From Taudactylus pleione (taxonomy: Eukaryota > Chordata > Amphibia > Anura > Myobatrachidae), in assembly GCA_031769625.1 (NCBI GenBank), contig JAUIMM010000582.1:2161001-2225000 (forward strand): DNA of 64,000 nt, given 5' to 3'. Position 1 is the stretch's first letter. Each line of letters begins with the position of its first letter. Below are positions 23,871 through 34,055 of the stretch, piece by piece. Made by a program: the position numbers and the translations under genes. The notes beneath the pieces were generated by a model. That model saw only the letters and a program-made list of their open reading frames with translations, made no database searches and was not told where the DNA came from.

Positions 23871-24409
23871 GGCCTGATTCAGACCCGTTCGCGAGCGCTC
23901 GCAAGCGGGTCGTTGTTGGCCAAGTGCGCATGTGCACGACGGAGGCGGCTCCGTCGTGCGCATGCGCGAGACCCGAATAACAACGGACAAGCCGTCGTTA
24001 TGGGTCTCGCACCAAAGGGGGCGTGCTGTTGATGGTGAGTGACAGCACGCCCCCTTTGGTGGGCGTGCCAGGGGCGTGGCTGCCCAGACGGAGGCGTTCC
24101 TATGGGAACGCCTACCATCTGGGGCCAGCCCCACTGACATCACTAGTGATGTCAGTGGGAGTGCTTTTGGCTCTGATAGACCCAAAAGCACTCCAGGGTT
24201 TGCGGCAGACGAGACCATACCACAAGGGTCTCGTCGCAAGCCTGATGGTCGCGATGGTCTTGACCATTGCGACCATCATTTTGGGCGCTCGCTATAGCTG
24301 TGGGTGGTTACCCACAGCTATGCGAGCGGCCAGGAGGCAGCTCTTAAAATCAGAGGGACGGCCCTGATTCAGAGCGCTCTGTCAGAGCGTCCGGCTCTGA
24401 ATCAGGGCC
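23871..24409. mobile_element. Multi-hairpin Harbinger-like MITE, subfamily B, copy 2
   Basis: 539 bp, GGGCCTGATTCAGACCC at left and GGCTCTGAATCAGGGCC at right, with TGA at 23868-23870 and 24410-24412 as 3-bp duplication. Consecutive hairpins fill it: GCGAGCGCTCGC; CATGTGCACGACGGAG/CTCCGTCGTGCGCATG; GGGGGCGTGCTGT/ACAGCACGCCCCC; AGGCGTTCC/GGAACGCCT; TGACATCACTAGTGATGTCA; GAGTGCTTTTGG/CCAAAAGCACTC; GACGAGACC/GGTCTCGTC; GATGGTCGC/GCGACCATC; AGCTGTGGGT/ACCCACAGCT; and a final stem made of an internal terminal-repeat copy (GGCCCTGATTCAGAGC near 24360) pairing with the right end. Same layout as 367-897. Confidence 0.85.
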
Positions 24410-24440
24410 TGAGTGTGGGGGTTAAGTGGACAAGAGGAGA

Positions 24441-24532
24441 AGTTGCCCATAGCAACCAGAATCTAGCGATCATCTTATAGAATACACTAGAAAGATGACA
24501 GCTAGTAGCTGATTGGTTGCTATGGGCAGAAC
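24441..24532. mobile_element. Small palindromic MITE
   Basis: Arms TTGCCCATAGCAACCA and TGGTTGCTATGGGCA surround a ~55-bp loop. This is a typical short foldback element without coding potential. Confidence 0.8.
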
Positions 24533-25587
24533 GTTAGTAGGTTTCATACATCTCTCCCTTACAGATAGACAGAGGTGGCGAGAAAACACTGGGTGCTATA
24601 ATGTAGCCTTTATGTTTCCGTTCCGTCAATTAAATACATACAAATATAATTTCATATAACAAACACAACGAAGAACAATAATATAAGTGCTGTAAAGTAT
24701 TTTCCTGTGCTCATTTGTGTTCCCGATTCTATGAAACTGGAGCCCTAAATACCATTACCGTTACCGTGACAAAGACATTCAGCAAATGACACTGATCCAT
24801 GGAACGTTCTGCGGTGACAGACACTGGGGGATCCTGAAACAATTTATTGATCTAAACGACGTATTCTTACACCCATTAATTCCGCCACATGGAAAGCCCG
24901 GGATCCTTCTGCGCGGGAGGGAAGGAGCCGAGATTATTGATGCATCAGTTTTGACATTATATTGAAATGAATTCAACTTTATATTCATATTTTATTCATA
25001 TTTCAAACAGAGAATATTCCTATACATCTCCCTGGAGAAAACCATCTATTTCCTCAGTCTCCCATTGTATTGTTAATTCTGCTCCTCTCTAGAACTCAGA
25101 GCCGGCTTGTCCGACCTTTTCTTCAGTAAGATTAATGCAAAGGCCACATTATTTTTATTATTCATATTAATGATCATTATTTCCATATTGGAAACATTGA
25201 GAATTGCTGGAGCGAATGGATAAGGTGTGGGGGTAAGGCAAGTCGTCTATATGGGTATAGAACATTATTCGGGGACTGGAGGTAAAGGTTTTGTGTATGA
25301 TCACCTCCTGCAGTTGGTCATGAACAGACCTGAAATACTGAGTCTGATCAATCAGAATGTAAATTGTAATCCCATATAATAATTCTGCCTATTTCTCAGG
25401 GCTTGCTGTGACATGTAGTTAATTACCATTTTCATAATGCACAGTGAGCCGAGAGGCTCGTCGTTCCCCAATGCTTGTTCACAGCACAATCCTTTCCTCT
25501 GTCATCATGTGACCACCAAGGACCTTCCATACTGACTGGCTCAGAGATCAGGTAACACTACTCAAGAACAAGCTTTAAGGCTGAAAC
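24533..25587. other. Low-copy intronic sequence, CNE-like part
   Basis: No exon recognised. About 24880-25010 (ATTATTGATGCATCAGTTTT, TTTATTCATATTTCAAACAG) and 25130-25210 are repeat-free and enhancer-like in texture. No coding frame has recognisable similarity. Confidence 0.4.
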
Positions 25588-25876
25588 CAGGGCCGGACTG
25601 GCCATTGGGCACATGCCAGAAGAGCCGATGGCCTATGGACCGGCTCGAGGAGGGGGGGTGAAGCAAAAGACCCCCGCCCTCCACCCAACGGCTCCAAAAT
25701 CATTAAGATATCATAGAGACGGAAGGGGTGGAGGTATGGATGGGCCGGCGGCTGCTGTGCTGGGCAGAGACGGGGGCGTGACTCACGGCACGCCCCCTTG
25801 ATTAAACCACACACCCCTTTACAGGCGAATGCAGGGCGGACTGCCAGGGCTGAAATACAGCCCCAGTCCGTCCCTG
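25588..25876. mobile_element. hAT-like MITE with perfect 8-bp TSD
   Basis: 289 bp, left end CAGGGCCGGACTGGCC and right end CCAGTCCGTCCCTG. The duplication GCTGAAAC is exact at 25580-25587 and 25877-25884. The interior is GC-rich and has no transposase frame. Confidence 0.92.
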
Positions 25877-25964
25877 GCTGAAACCAATTGCTTCCAACTA
25901 TGAGAGACTTTCTAACAGTGGACGCTACTGCATGTAAAAAAATTTTTTTTGCAAATGGAAGGAT

Positions 25965-26732
25965 AAAGCTGGGTACTCACCACACCAGAGGTCCCCAAAC
26001 TCAGTCCTCAAGGCACCCTAATAGTCCAGGTTTTAAGGCTATCCATGCTTGACCACAGGTGACTTAATTAGGACCTCAGTCAATTTGATTTAACCACCTG
26101 TGCTCAACCATGGATATCTCTAAAACCAGGACTGTTGGGGTGCATTGAGGACCGCGTTTGAGATCCTCTACACAGGGGTGTATCTATAATGGGTGCAGGG
26201 TGTGCGGTTCTGGGGGGCCCACATCCTGCACCCATATTTTCTAATACTTACCTCTCCGAAGCCCTGTGTCGCCTTTAGTAGCCCTACAAAAAGAACGCCT
26301 GGAAAATGGTCGCCGCAGCCATTTTCCCGGTGTTTTGAGCATGCGCAGTGGTGAAATAGTCAAGAAAATGGCAGCAGCTCCATTTTCCCGGTGACCTGCA
26401 CGTGCGCAGTAGACTCTACTGCTGCGTTCAGTCTGCTGCCGGCCGTCGGGGAGAGAGGAGGGGGCACAGGATGGGGAAAGCACATGGGCCCCCCTCCTCT
26501 CTTAATATGCCCTGCACAACACAATTGGTCGTGCAATCAAGGTACCAGCGACCACTCTGCACGACAACCGTATAGTGTGTACACAGAATTCATTGTTTGA
26601 TTGTGTGACTGCATTAGATGGAATGTATGACGCTGTTTGGTTACATTAGCTGTGCAATGATATATTGCTAATCACACAACGTATCATGCAGTGCAGCAAG
26701 ATTGCCGGGTTGTCTAACTGTGTACACAGCTT
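25965..26732. mobile_element. Foldback MITE interrupted by other repeats
   Basis: Left end AAGCTGGGTACTCACCACAC and right end ACTGTGTACACAGCTT are inverted repeats; the right end is followed by AAG, making TTAA. The interior holds the palindromic repeat at 25986-26169 and a further inserted sequence (about 26170-26510, starting GGGGTGTATCTATAATGGGT). The original right arm is about 26510-26732. Confidence 0.65.
25986..26169. mobile_element. Palindromic repeat nested in a MITE
   Basis: Left arm CAGAGGTCCCCAAACTCAGT, CTCAAGGCACCC and GGTTTTAAGGCTATCCATG. The right arm is the diverged complement (CATGGATATCTCTAAAACC, GGGGTGCATTGAGGACC, GTTTGAGATCCTCT). The same family forms the target of the MITE insertion at 47977. 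Confidence 0.8.
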
Positions 26733-26744
26733 AAGTGTTAGTAG

Positions 26745-27215
26745 ACACGGTATGCAGTCGGGAAGCCAGCGGACCTAGTCCCGACAGCCGGCTTCCCGAC
26801 TGCTTAATCCCGGTGAGGGTTAAATGACAGCCGTCTAAATCTAGACGCCTGCCATTTTGCAGACGCAGGGAGACCGGCGCCCGGCATCCCGATCGAAGTG
26901 ATGCCGAGTGCGAACAGCCGCGCAGGGGGGGAGGGGTTAGGGGCTCCCGGGGGGGGGGCTTCGGGGGGGAGTTAGGGTTAGGCACGCCCCCGGGAGGTTA
27001 GGGTTAGGCTAGGGGGAGGGAGGGTTAGGCACCCCCAGGGGAGCTTAGGGTCAGGTACCCCCCCTCCCAGGGGCACTTAGGTTTAGGCAGCGGGGAAGGA
27101 GGGGTTAGGTTTAGGCACTTAGAGGGGGGATTAGGGTTAGGCACTAGAGGGGAAGGTTAGGGTTAGGCACTCTTAAGGGGGGGTTAGGGGAGGGAATTAG
27201 GTTAGACAATACTTA
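26745..27215 (+). mobile_element. Transposon-like block with TTAGGG-rich interior, copy 1
   Basis: Begins with a hairpin (GTCGGGAAGCC near 26757, GGCTTCCCGAC near 26790). From about 26935 to 27200 it carries at least ten degenerate TTAGGG/TTAGGTTTAGG units separated by G-rich spacers (GGTTAGGGTTAGGC recurs). A related block in opposite orientation lies at 28018-28463, inside an element. Right boundary not defined; 27216-27300 may belong to it. Confidence 0.6.
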
Positions 27216-27927
27216 CCTTGGACGATTGGAATTTCCTCCTCTGCCGCGATGCCGCTGTCAGGATTCCAACCGCCGGGCATGGGTCCGGCAGTAAATCATA
27301 CCAATTCCGTAGACACAATGCTCTCATGTGGGACATCAGAACATTTTCAGCTGCTCGGTACGATAATCTCCTACTATGTACGCATCACCCAGGGCTGAGT
27401 ATTCTTCCAAAAGCGGATGGATCGGATGATCGGATCTGGCCCGCTGCAGGTCACTGATCCAAGACGATTGGCCAACATTGTGCACATTTTGTAGTATGTA
27501 CAAATTTTTAACAGTCTGTCTGACAATTCTGCCGATAGTCCATTTAAAAACGCCACTTTTGTGACACTCTCAGGACAGAAAATCAGAAGGATAAATCATT
27601 TTGTATATGCTCCAAATTGGATGATCTTAAGGCTGCTCCATCTGAAGACCGTGAATTGGTTCAGGTGGCCACCTAGCATTAGTTTTAGGATGACCTTTTG
27701 GTAAAATGACATCAGCTTCCTAACACAAGTGGCATGCGATGTATCGGGTATAGAAGGTTCGATTTGATTTTTAGGACAGGGCAAAGGACAAGTTATAGGG
27801 AGTCTCAGCAGCAGGACAAGCAGCACAGAACTGTAGCAAAGACGATTGTATAGGCCGTACTGATATGAATTATAATTCTAACTACTTTGACAATTAGTCC
27901 TGACCACAAACTTTTTAGACCCAACCT
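27216..27927. other. Unassigned intronic sequence
   Basis: Low-copy, possibly containing the remainder of the preceding element (TCCAACCGCCGGGCATGGG). No coding segment was recognised. Confidence 0.45.
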
Positions 27928-28585
27928 GCGAGTATATTTACTAACAGGCAGATTGTCAAAAATGTTGATCATCAGTGTCTTTGGCCAATAGTTTTAAAAG
28001 GCAACAGGAATCGGAATGGGTATGTAATGGCGGCTGTCGGGATGCCTCCTGTCAAAATACTTCCCCTTCCCCCTTCTCCTCCTAACCCTCCCCACCCCGC
28101 ACCCTAACCCTGTCCATTAGTGCCTAAACCTAAGTCTCCCCCCTTCCTGCCAAAACCTAACCCCTCCCAGTGGAGCCTAACTCTCCACCCTAGGGGTACC
28201 TAACCCTAACCTCCCCCCCCCAAAAAAAACCTAACGCTATACCCACTATGCTACCTAAACCTAACACTCCACCATCCCCCCCTACTTCCGTGGCTAACGC
28301 TAAGGGCGCCCCCAGACTTACCTCTTTCAGGCAGCCGTCCTTCTGCATTCCAGCATCGGGATTAAGATCGGTGTCTGTATTTTGACGCCTATCCTTGTCG
28401 GGCTTCCCCCATCGGGTATTAGACCGGTGACATCGCGGCGGCCGGTCTCATAATTACATCCCCAGGAATCAGTGCTAAACTAGTGCCTGATGCATCACTG
28501 ATTCCGGTTGCCGATTTAAAACGATCGGACAACACCTCCGATGATCGGCGTTTTTGACAAGCAGCCTGTTAGTGAATTAATCGCC
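27928..28585. mobile_element. Palindromic MITE split by a telomere-motif element
   Basis: The left arm (about 27928-28017) and the complement of the right arm (about 28464-28585) share ACTAACAGGC, TTGTCAAAAA, GTTTTAAA and GGCAAC.GGAATC. They are separated by the 446-bp insertion described next. Confidence 0.75.
28018..28463 (-). mobile_element. Transposon-like block with CCTAACCC-rich interior, copy 2
   Basis: Ends GGGTATGTAAT and ATTACATCCCC are inverted repeats. The insertion interrupts the arms of a palindromic MITE, so this is a mobile unit. The interior (about 28075-28285) has many CCTAACCC/CCTAAACCTAA units, the complement of copy 1. The flanks include CGGCTGTCGGGATG and GTCGGGCTTCCCCCATCGGG, which relate to copy 1's terminal hairpin. 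Confidence 0.7.
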
Positions 28586-28840
28586 ATATCTTAAAGAGGA
28601 GCGCCAAAGCAATTCACAAGCTACACACGTTCAATTGACATGTCTAACGATAAGGGATGCAGCCAATCAGATCACTGCAGTGAGCACAGCAGCACAGAAT
28701 ATTTCAGGAGACAAGCGTGCGCTGATCACGTGGGAGGCGGTGACCTCTAGGTTTGACATGAACTGAGCTACTTATCAAGACAAATGCCTCAAGCTTCCTA
28801 TTAGCATCAGCGGCAGGCACCACAAAGCCTATCGCTTATT

Positions 28841-29234
28841 GGGCCTGATTCAGACTTGTACGCAAACTCGGTCGCTCGCAGTGCCCACTAAGCTACATGC
28901 TGCGGCCGTTTGGGTGGCAGCAACACTGACCATTATGTAAAACTGGGGGGGGTGGGGTCACCAATATTTTGTAGGCATGCCAAGGGCAGGGTCTGCGTCT
29001 AGCGGTGGAGGCAGATTTCCAGGCCCCGGCTATGCAGTTTCGGCGGTCACATTTTAGGCTTACACAGATGGCCATTAGCTGTGTCTTCTGACGCAACACC
29101 CTGATCTGTGATGCCAGCAGGAGGCGTCTTTTTTCGCCAGCCGCCATTACTACGGTATTACCATATTTAAGCCTCGTTGCTGCGTCCAATGACACAGCAG
29201 GGATGCGTATAGCATAGATCAATGAACCAGGCCT
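28841..29234. mobile_element. Harbinger-like MITE, diverged subfamily
   Basis: Begins GGGCCTGATTCAGACTTG and ends AATGAACCAGGCCTC, a diverged inverted repeat of the A/B family ends. The interior is not obviously shared with A or B, apart from a general CpG-rich composition. A duplication is not clear. Confidence 0.55.
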
Positions 29235-29846
29235 CTTATTATCACATATGCGAGATGCGAAACTCGTATTTACTTAAGATTATACAGAAAGTACAATGCA
29301 GCAATACAGGGATGATTTCAGGCGTGTGACTGCCACTAATTCCACGCCAGCATCTCTTCCTATTTACCATGCAGATCCTGGGGATTGCTGTGGGACAGTC
29401 GCCCCTGGGAACAGTCTCTGCGCTATAAATGGTAACTGGCTTCCTATAAATGAAGGATGTTTTCAGTTCAGGGGAGAGAAAGGTCATTTTCCCATAAAGG
29501 ATGGAATACTTGCAGCTTTAGAAGCCGAGTGCTAAGAATTCCCAGAGCGATGACACTGTAACCATGGAGAACGGCGGCGGAGAAAAGACGGAGCCGTAAA
29601 AGTGTTAACTCATAAAACAGTTTATAGATTTAAATGTTTATTTAATAAGATGTAGCAATAGCATTAGTGTAACTCATGACAGCAATCAGCCCGGTGCAAG
29701 TTATACGTACAGCTCAGAGAAAAAAACGGGGGGGGGGGGGCAAGGACTGCAGATTCCATATATCGGGGCTCATTAGGGTCCGCGGGGAAGAGTCTTCTGG
29801 AATATGAAAAAACAGAAACACACTACGGGGTAATAGGTTACAGTGT
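29235..29846. other. Low-copy intronic sequence
   Basis: No exon recognised. A poly(G) run lies at about 29729-29740 shortly before the next array. Confidence 0.5.
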
Positions 29847-30575
29847 AGTCACACAGTCTATGTAGCAGGTTAGTGTGTGACTGGATGGTGATGTCACAGA
29901 GTGAGCGCAGTGCAGTCACACAGCCTATGTAGCAGGTTATTGTGTGACTGGATGGTGATGTCACAGAGTGAGCATAGCGCAGTCACACAGTCTATGTAGC
30001 AGGTTAGTGTGTGACTGGATGGTGATGTCACAGAGTGAGCACAGTCACACAGTCTATGTAGCAGGTTAGTGTGTGACTGGATGGTGATGTCACAGAGTGA
30101 GCATAGCACAGTCACACAGTCTATGTAGCAGGTTAGTGTGTGACTGGATGGTGATGTCACAGAGTGAGCGCAGTCACACAGTCTATGTAGCAGGTTATTG
30201 TGTGACTGGATGTGATGTCACAGAGCGAGCATAGTGCAGTCACACAGTCTATGTAGCAGGTTAGTGTGTGACTGGATGTGATGTCACAGAGTGAGCGCAG
30301 TGCAGTCACACAGTCTATGTAGCAGGTTATTGTGTGACTGGATGGTGATGTCACAGAGTGAGCATAGCGCAGTCACACAGCCTATGTAGCAGGTTAGTGT
30401 GTGACTGGATGGTGATGTCACAGAGTGAGCGCAGTCACACAGTCTATGTAGCAGGTTAGTGTGTGACTGGATGTGATGTCACAGAGTGAGTGCAGTCACA
30501 CAGCCTATGTAGCAGGTTAGTGTGTGACTGGATGGTGATGTTTCAGGGTGAGCGCAGTCAATGTAGCAGGTTAGT
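29847..30575. repeat. ~62-71-bp minisatellite with hairpin units
   Basis: About 11 units containing CAGTCACACAGTCTATGTAG, CAGGTTAGTGTGTGACTGGA and TGGTGATGTCACAGAGTGAG. CAGTCACACA and TGTGTGACTG are inverted repeats within every unit. Length varies by indels of GTGCA or GTG. The right edge decays after 30540. Confidence 0.95.
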
Positions 30576-30974
30576 GCGTGGTTGGATGATAATGGATACA
30601 GATAGTAATAATAGATAAAAGTCATTGGCGATTTCTTGCAGAGATCCCTATTGTTCAATATTGCTATATTGAACAGAATTACACATACTCCAGGGGGTTA
30701 ACATACTTGAAGTGCCCACCAACATCTCCAGAATACAAGTAAACCAGCCACACGTCTAAAGCATTTCTAAACGCAAATCACACAGCAGCGGAAACACTGC
30801 CGCGGTCTGTGACTAAACAGCAATAGCGGCATCAATGTACAGCAAGCCGCACCAAAATCACAGGCATAATGTATTAAACAGCTACATTATTCATCTTGTA
30901 CATAATAACAAATATCCTAATTGGATTTGTTTTGATATTTAATGATGAAAAAAATAACAGTTTGGTGACTTCTG

Positions 30975-31020
<46 letters not shown>

Positions 31021-31765
31021 GCAAACGTCTGGGGAAGGTGGATAATAAATGTTACATTTTGGCAGACAGGTGCTACGCTTCTCTCCATCTCCATAAGACG
31101 ACCGTTTTATAGTCTCATCTTCCCATTTGCTAATGACCCTTGTTGCTTACAGGCTGTTTAATAATCTCAGCCCAGACACAGACGATGTATTTGTTGTGTG
31201 AGGTTTCTTCTCAATGTCGTTCAAGAACCATTTGCATAAGATTTCGTATTATTACTTTTGAAAGTTCATTTCATTTCATATCGGGAGAGTTAATCTCTGG
31301 CAAACAGCGAGGACGGGAGACATCTGCATTGCCGGTGATATTTGGGAGGAATAAAAACTACAAACATTGCAGGAAAACGTAGCTACTGAGATATCAGCAA
31401 TGCAGGACCATTACCCACACATTTCATTATATAAGAGACATTAATATTATCCACAGTTATACGGTGTATAAAAGAATCTGGGAGATTAGGCTGGGGTAAT
31501 GTTATCATTGTGAGGAGCCATGCGTTTTCTTCTATGCATCAGAGTTTCTGTAAGACTACTGAGGGGCACTGCAGTAAGTCACTCCTAATCTATCCAGGGA
31601 GCACCAGTCCTCTCACATGCAATGCGCTAAGTTCCACCACTCGCAGGTAACCCCAATAACCCTACTAAGTTGTTTGTGGCGTTCAATGGTGTCTACGGAC
31701 GTGGCTAATGACAAAGCCTGTTACAATGAGCCTGTTGGAATTATAGTTACACGTAATAACACTAG
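30576..31765. other. Low-copy intronic sequence with (TA)n
   Basis: Contains a (TA)n tract at about 30979-31014. The parts at 30840-30970 and 31180-31340 are repeat-free and AT-rich. No exon was seen. Confidence 0.5.
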
Positions 31766-31985
31766 TGTTCATTCTAGCACCCTGCATCTGTCACACCCCG
31801 TGCAGTTCCTCTTTCCTGCCTGGGGTGTCGCTGTCTGCTCTGGTGCTTCGAGGACACTCTGGTCTGTATCTCAGCAGTTTGTTGCATGAGCAATGAGTGC
31901 TAGAAGCACGAGAGCAGAGAGCGACACCTCTGGCAGGAAAGAGGAACTGCACGGGTTGTGACAAGTGAATGGTGCTAGAATGAAC
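31766..31985. mobile_element. Palindromic MITE (family C), full copy
   Basis: Ends GTTCATTCTAGCACCCTGCA and a diverged complement ending GGTGCTAGAATGAAC. The arms continue through GTGCAGTTCCTCTTTCCTGC and GCAGGAAAGAGGAACTGCAC. The loop holds TCAGCAGTTTGTTGCATGAG, shared with 15717-15856. Confidence 0.87.
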
Positions 31986-32172
31986 ACAAAACGCTGACAT
32001 AAATACACATAAAAACAAATGTGCAACACACAGTTACTTCTTCAAATATTTGTTTTTAACTGATTCATTAAACTATTACAACAGTAATGAGTCACTTTTT
32101 CCTCTATGTGGGAAGGGAATGAAAAATAGGGATCATGGACATTATTTTATGGAAAATGCAAAAACAACTCTT

Positions 32173-32730
32173 AAGGTGCATACACACGTAATGATTTTTT
32201 GAACGATTTAACTATAACGACGTCGTTATCATTCAAAAAATCGTTCAGATTCTGAGTTATAACAATGAACAAAAATCGTTCAAGCGCGCTCCTGTTTGTA
32301 GTTCATTTCAGACTGTCCAACATAACGATTTTCATTAAGGGAAGGAACATTTTACGTTCATCGTTGTAAAAATCGTTCATTACACTTCAAAAAATCGTTC
32401 ACTTTTCAAGGGAAAATCTGACAGAAAATCGTTGGTTACAAAATCGCTACGTGTATGCACCACCCATAACGATTTTGTAACCAACGATTATCTCATATTA
32501 TTTGTCAGATTGTCACTTGAAAAAGTGAACGATTTTTTTTTTGTGTAATGAGCGAAAAATGTTCCTTCCCTTAATGAAAATCATTATGTTGTACAGTCTG
32601 AAATTAACTACAAACTACAAACGGGAGCATGCTTGAACGATTTTCGTTCAGCATTATAACTCAGAAACTGAACGATTACGATGTCGTTATAGTTAAACGG
32701 TTCAAAAAATTGTTACGTGTGTACGCACTT
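32173..32730. mobile_element. 560-bp near-palindromic foldback
   Basis: Ends AAGGTGCATACACACGTAA and TTACGTGTGTACGCACTT. The two arms, about 275 bp each, are complementary with scattered mismatches through GTTATAGTTAAA, TTCCTTCCCTTAATG and CGTTGGTTACAAAATCG, meeting near 32460 with almost no loop. TTAA occurs next to both ends. There is no coding potential. Confidence 0.88.
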
Positions 32731-32857
32731 TTAAAAACTAGAACTATAGTCAAAACAATTGTTGTAGCAATGCCCCCAGCTCCCAACAAGGGGCAGGATT
32801 GGGAGTGACCCAACACGGGAACTCCACAGTTAACAGAGCTGGGTGTCCTCTAGAACA

Positions 32858-33023
32858 TGGGTTCTCCATTCCAGTCCTCTAGCACCACCAGCAGGTCATG
32901 TTTTCTGGATTATCATGCACAGGTGAGCTCATCTATTTTTCTGGGTCAGGTATTTTCCCATCTGCTTCCACAGACAGAATCCCGCAGAACATGACCTGTT
33001 GGAGTTACTTGAGGCTCAGAACC
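32858..33023. mobile_element. Palindromic MITE
   Basis: Left arm GGGTTCTCCATTCCAGTCCT and CAGCAGGTCATGTTTTCTG. Right arm CAGAACATGACCTGTTGGAG and GAGGCTCAGAACC. The central loop is about 60 bp. Confidence 0.75.
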
Positions 33024-33453
33024 ATGCAATGAAAACAGCGTTTAGTGCAATGTGTCAGAGATGCTGATTGGGCAGCGGATATAAAGCCATGACACCCTAA
33101 TGATTGGAAAGTTAACTGTGCTGCAAAGCATGAGCTACCCTGAATCTGTTAGGTCAGGAATAAGGGAGGGGCTGGGAGAGAGTCCATTGCCTTAACCCTC
33201 CTTTAAGTTATTCAGCCAGGAAAACGATGTTCTCTATTTCTTAATGTGAGTGGTTGCTACCATATAACATACACTAAGGACATGCATAAATATTTGCATT
33301 GATGGGGCACAATTGCTAATACATAAATATTTGCACTGATGGGGCACAATTGCAACAGCACCACCAAGTGGACATTTTTACATACTGCAAGAAGTCAGAA
33401 ACAAAAGTGACTAATAACATTTCTGGCAACAAGAAAATTCATGGAAAACCTAA

Positions 33454-34052
33454 GGGCCTGATTCAGAGCCGCTCGTAAGCGGCCGCTCGTTCGTTCCGAG
33501 CGATGTTTGCCCAACTGCGCATGCGTACGGATCATAATACGCATGCGCGAACCAGTCAGTGCAGCCGAAATTCATGTGCTCGCAAAATAGCGAATGCCTG
33601 CTAATTTGAGTGACAGGAGGAGGCGTATGTGGGTGGTAACAGGGGAAGGTGCTTGAAAACGGGGAGTGGAGATCCGATCGCAGGCGTGTTTAAAGGTCAA
33701 AACGGGCGTTTTATGGGTGTGCATAATTAATACAGCAGCGTCATTGACCACGTCACTGGGTTATTTTATAGCCAGAACTGCTCGCAAAATTGTGGTAGCA
33801 AAAAACAACCACAAGAATAGCGAGCAGTTCATACCCTGGTCGATGTACTCGATTAATCTAATAAATAGCGGACATGACTTAGGATGCGAGTGGCCAGGGG
33901 GCGTAGATTCCCAAAAAACGACCGCAAGTTTTGTTCGCTCGTTCAGACCTAGAGGCGTGAACAGACTGCAAAGAGCGAACGGTTCATTTGAATACCCACC
34001 CCTATTTTTTGAACGAACGACCGCAAATAGCGACCGGCTCTGAATCAGGCCC
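33454..34052 (+). mobile_element. Harbinger-like MITE, subfamily A, copy 3
   Basis: 599 bp, ends GGGCCTGATTCAGAGCC and GGCTCTGAATCAGGCCC, TAA duplication at 33451-33453 and 34053-34055. Internal motifs GTGGGTGGTAACAGGGG, CAAAACGGGCGTTTTATGGG and GTGTGCATAATTAATACAGC are shared with the other A copies. A ~125-codon frame inside is not a gene. Confidence 0.9.
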
Positions 34053-34055
34053 TAA

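Noticed and set aside
26935..27200. Interstitial telomere from chromosome fusion
   Set aside because: Units are degenerate with G-rich spacers, and the sister block at 28018-28463 sits within a transposon-like insertion.
29847..30575. CRISPR-like repeat/spacer arrangement with palindromic repeats
   Set aside because: The whole unit including the supposed spacer is conserved from copy to copy, so it is a minisatellite.
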